Shown here: positions 61,438 through 64,000 of the stretch, piece after piece | How positions within the stretch are numbered: position 1 is the stretch's first letter | Layout: every line of letters starts with the position of its first letter | From: Echinococcus granulosus | Taxonomy: Eukaryota; Platyhelminthes; Cestoda; Cyclophyllidea; Taeniidae | Assembly: GCF_000524195.1 (NCBI RefSeq) | Contig: NW_020170419.1 | Span: 146,767-210,766 of the forward strand | Direction of reading: 5' to 3' | DNA length: 64,000 nt | Notes under the pieces: generated by a model | Databases searched by the model: none | Seen by the model: only the letters and a program-made list of their open reading frames with translations | Told to the model about the DNA's origin: nothing | Program-made: the position numbers and the translations under genes

Positions 61438-64000
61438 GTGAGTCTATAAAATCTCACTGCTAATTTTTGTTCTAAGTGCTCGTGCCTGCATTTTTATTTG
61501 CGTTTCTCCCGTCTTCAGTAAGCATGGAAGGGATCCATTTTTGATTCTTTTCCTATTTAATTTTCCTACTATACTCTAGAGAAATGACATTTAAGGGACC
61601 CTAGTGCGATTACATTTGCTTAAGTTTTCAGTTGCAAAAACCCATGTTCAAGGTCTTCTCCCTTGGGGATGGTAGAATACTATACTATAGGAACTATAAT
61701 AGTTCAGCCTCAAATCTTGTGGTTTATTGTACATCGTTTCATTGTTCTTAATATCCGCTTTTGAATGATCATAATAACCATAGATTTGTTTGGAAGTTCC
61801 TGAACAAGTGCTTCTGAACCAGATTTAATCTTCATGTCGTTCCTTCCAATTGGCTGTTGTTTCCTAAAGTATAAGTCACAAAAGTCAGCATTGTTAAACG
61901 GAGATCAAGTTTGGCTATTCTTGTCGTAAAGTTCTCACTGAAAGACTAAATGGCTAAGCCTTCGCGTCGACTTTACACGCAGGTCTAGTTGTTGGGTCTG
62001 CTAGAAAGCCTTTTCATTGTTTATTAGTTGACTCCAAACTTTAGATACAATCAACGGTTTCCCAAAAGTACTCATAGAAAATCGTCGGGAGCTGTTTGAA
62101 AACCCCTCATCACTCATCAAAAGCCCTCCATCTTAAAAGTTTTCCAGTGATTTTACACCGAATATCTATTCGTGTGCTCTAATCATCAAGTTTTTAAGGG
62201 CCATCTTGTCTCTACTCGTCCTGTTTCCTTTCAAGTTACCACAGTGCTTAACGGTTTCATTCTTCCAAAATTTTCAACAATATTCACGGGGATTGCATTT
62301 GCTTAAGCTTTGCTTTCTCACGATCTGTATTCGGCCCCTCTATCCTTGTAAAAGTCGGAATCAGTCTCCAAAGTAATGTGAAAAATAATACGTAAAAGAA
62401 GCTCTGCACACGATTTGCATCTGATTATTAATTCTGCTCAAGTTTTTATCATTTAGACATGTTTGCTATTAAGTCTGGGAGAATTTTTCCTCTTTCCTCC
62501 GTGAGCTTAGCGAACTGGTTGATGTACCCTTTTTAGAATTGTTTGAAATCTCTCCCCAATGAGACGAAAGTTTATGCTAATCCCTTATCAGACGCTTTAC
62601 ATTATAGAAACGGAGAAAATTCTTGGTCCTACTCACTTCCCTTCCTGTCTCACTTTCATTCCATAGTTGTCTGCTTTGCGTGGGATTATGTGATTGTTTA
62701 ATGTTAAGAGAAGGGGAGGATTACTTGGAACTTACGTTTTCGCACAAGAATAGGACTTACCTCGGAGTACTTGACTGGTCTCAGTTGTTGCCTAAGGGAT
62801 TTTCCTTCCATTGTGTCCAGCTCTATCTGGTTGTGCCGAGTGTTTGGCCTTTAGCAAGTGAGTAGTTCGTCGTGAATACTTCCGCCCGCAGCCTATCACG
62901 CAACCACACAGACATTCACGCACAAGGCAAGGATATTCTTCTGGCTGTTTAGTGGTGCTACTCCGGAAATGTGGGACGAATACTGGATCACTTGGTGATA
63001 ATCAATGCTCAAAGATAAGTAGTCAGTAAGTAAATCAAAAGGCACATTTTTAACGTATGTGAAAGAGGTGAAGAAGTAGTTGGCGTTTTTAGAACTTATT
63101 TCCTTCTTTTATTGGGTGGTATATCACTCATTCGGTTATTTGTTTCCACAACATTCACCTTCTGGTCAATCTAACTGTACCCGAACTTCTTTGCCGCCAT
63201 TCTTTGCCGACGCACTAATTTCGAATTACTTCACCTAGAATCTACAGCGCTGCGTAATTCGTTAATGTCAAAAAATGGTTTTTCTTCCCAACCTAGTGCA
63301 TTTAACTTTGAGTGGTGGGTGGGCGGAGTCAGCGTATTTACCTAAAACACTTCTCGGTTTTTCGTTCAACTGCCCCATTTATGATAGCATAACCTCCCTA
63401 AATGTCGTACGACAGATTTTATGAAAAGCTTGTCATCTCTGCAACCGAGTTAAACTCGGTTTGTAGGGTAGATAAGCTCGAATGACATCCATCATGCTCT
63501 CCTAATATCTCGGGATGAGGATAAGGTTAAAATGCCATTAAAATAGCAGTGTGCAATAAAAGATGCCACATCCACATACTGACGAGTAGCTGTCATTTAT
63601 AACCCCTATACAGGTCTCTATAACTTATACGAAATTACCACAGTAAACTTCGCCGCTGCTTTGGTCACCTACTTATTTTGTATTTAAATAGTATATGCTC
63701 CAGCGATGCAATTTCAATAAAAAGGTCTAATTTTAGTGTCATTACTTTTTTTGTGGAATAATTCGACATTTGGGTATTTCAACTGGAGTATCCAATGGAG
63801 TAAATCCGCAATTCCTGAAATCTAGCACAAAGCAGATCCCTTTTGACCTCCTCTTTCCAGGTTTTGAAATATACCGAGCGTGGATGTAGTCCATCCGCAA
63901 CTTGTGTGCTCTGTACGCTTATGAACCGCACATCTCTCCGCCATTGAAAAGCTGTTACCTCTGAAGGCGTATTTAACGCCGCCCTTTCACCATTCCCACA
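61438..64000 (+). other. Probable intron 1 of the hyccin-like gene
   Basis: No exon continuing phase 1 from 61437 was found. Candidate acceptors near 61518 and 63860 lead quickly to stops. An open frame at 62623-62865 has no family match. The next exon is probably outside the window. Confidence 0.4.

Noticed and set aside
62623..62865. Possible second exon of the hyccin-like gene
   Set aside because: It ends near a GTGAGT, but no acceptor gives the needed phase and the residues do not resemble the family's next segment.
1..64000. CRISPR arrays, bacterial operons, tRNA or rRNA genes
   Set aside because: Scanned for regularly spaced repeats, tRNA B-box motifs and conserved rRNA blocks; none was found, and the gene structure is clearly eukaryotic.

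Overview
This is a eukaryotic genomic scaffold piece with one 100-N assembly gap and no prokaryotic features. Three genes are interrupted by very short spliceosomal introns: 27-45 nt in the 5' half of UBA1, and 43 and 30 nt in the SERF-like gene. Tiny introns, splice acceptors abutting start codons, moderate AT richness and low gene density all fit a parasitic flatworm. A tapeworm is my best guess and a fluke is possible. The organism is an inference; the introns and proteins are read directly from the sequence.

Layout. 1-5816: no convincing gene. 5817-9639 (-): a complete 13-exon ubiquitin-activating enzyme E1 (UBA1), 1029 residues. 9640-12831: intergenic, with an interspersed repeat present as two inverted copies (10666-10869 and 12081-12286) and a third diverged copy near 50.1 kb. 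12832-13099 (+): a three-exon SERF/4F5-like gene of 64 residues. 13100-14440: convergent intergenic space. 14441-58635 (-): one very large gene that I assembled from 18 exons whose splice phases all agree (4548 nt, 1515 residues). It has a long Ser/Pro/Thr-rich N-terminal part, a RhoGAP domain resembling ARHGAP21/23, a glutamine-rich tail and a pair of candidate mutually exclusive micro-exons. Its long introns (largest 14.5 kb) fill most of the window. They hold an inverted duplicate of one RhoGAP exon (26.0-26.6 kb), a broken PH-like exon (25.6 kb), a decayed coding-like stretch around the N gap, and simple repeats. 58636-61111: head-to-head intergenic region. 61119-61437 (+): first coding exon of a probable hyccin/FAM126-like gene that runs off the window.

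The genes have separate jobs: ubiquitin activation (UBA1), a small charged protein linked to proteostasis (SERF), Rho GTPase signalling (RhoGAP), and perhaps a plasma-membrane PI4-kinase scaffold (hyccin-like). They are not an operon. The most interesting features are the extreme intron sizes, two frame-neutral introns that can be read through, a GC-AG intron in UBA1, the micro-exon pair, and the inverted exon duplication. I saw no wholly new biological system.
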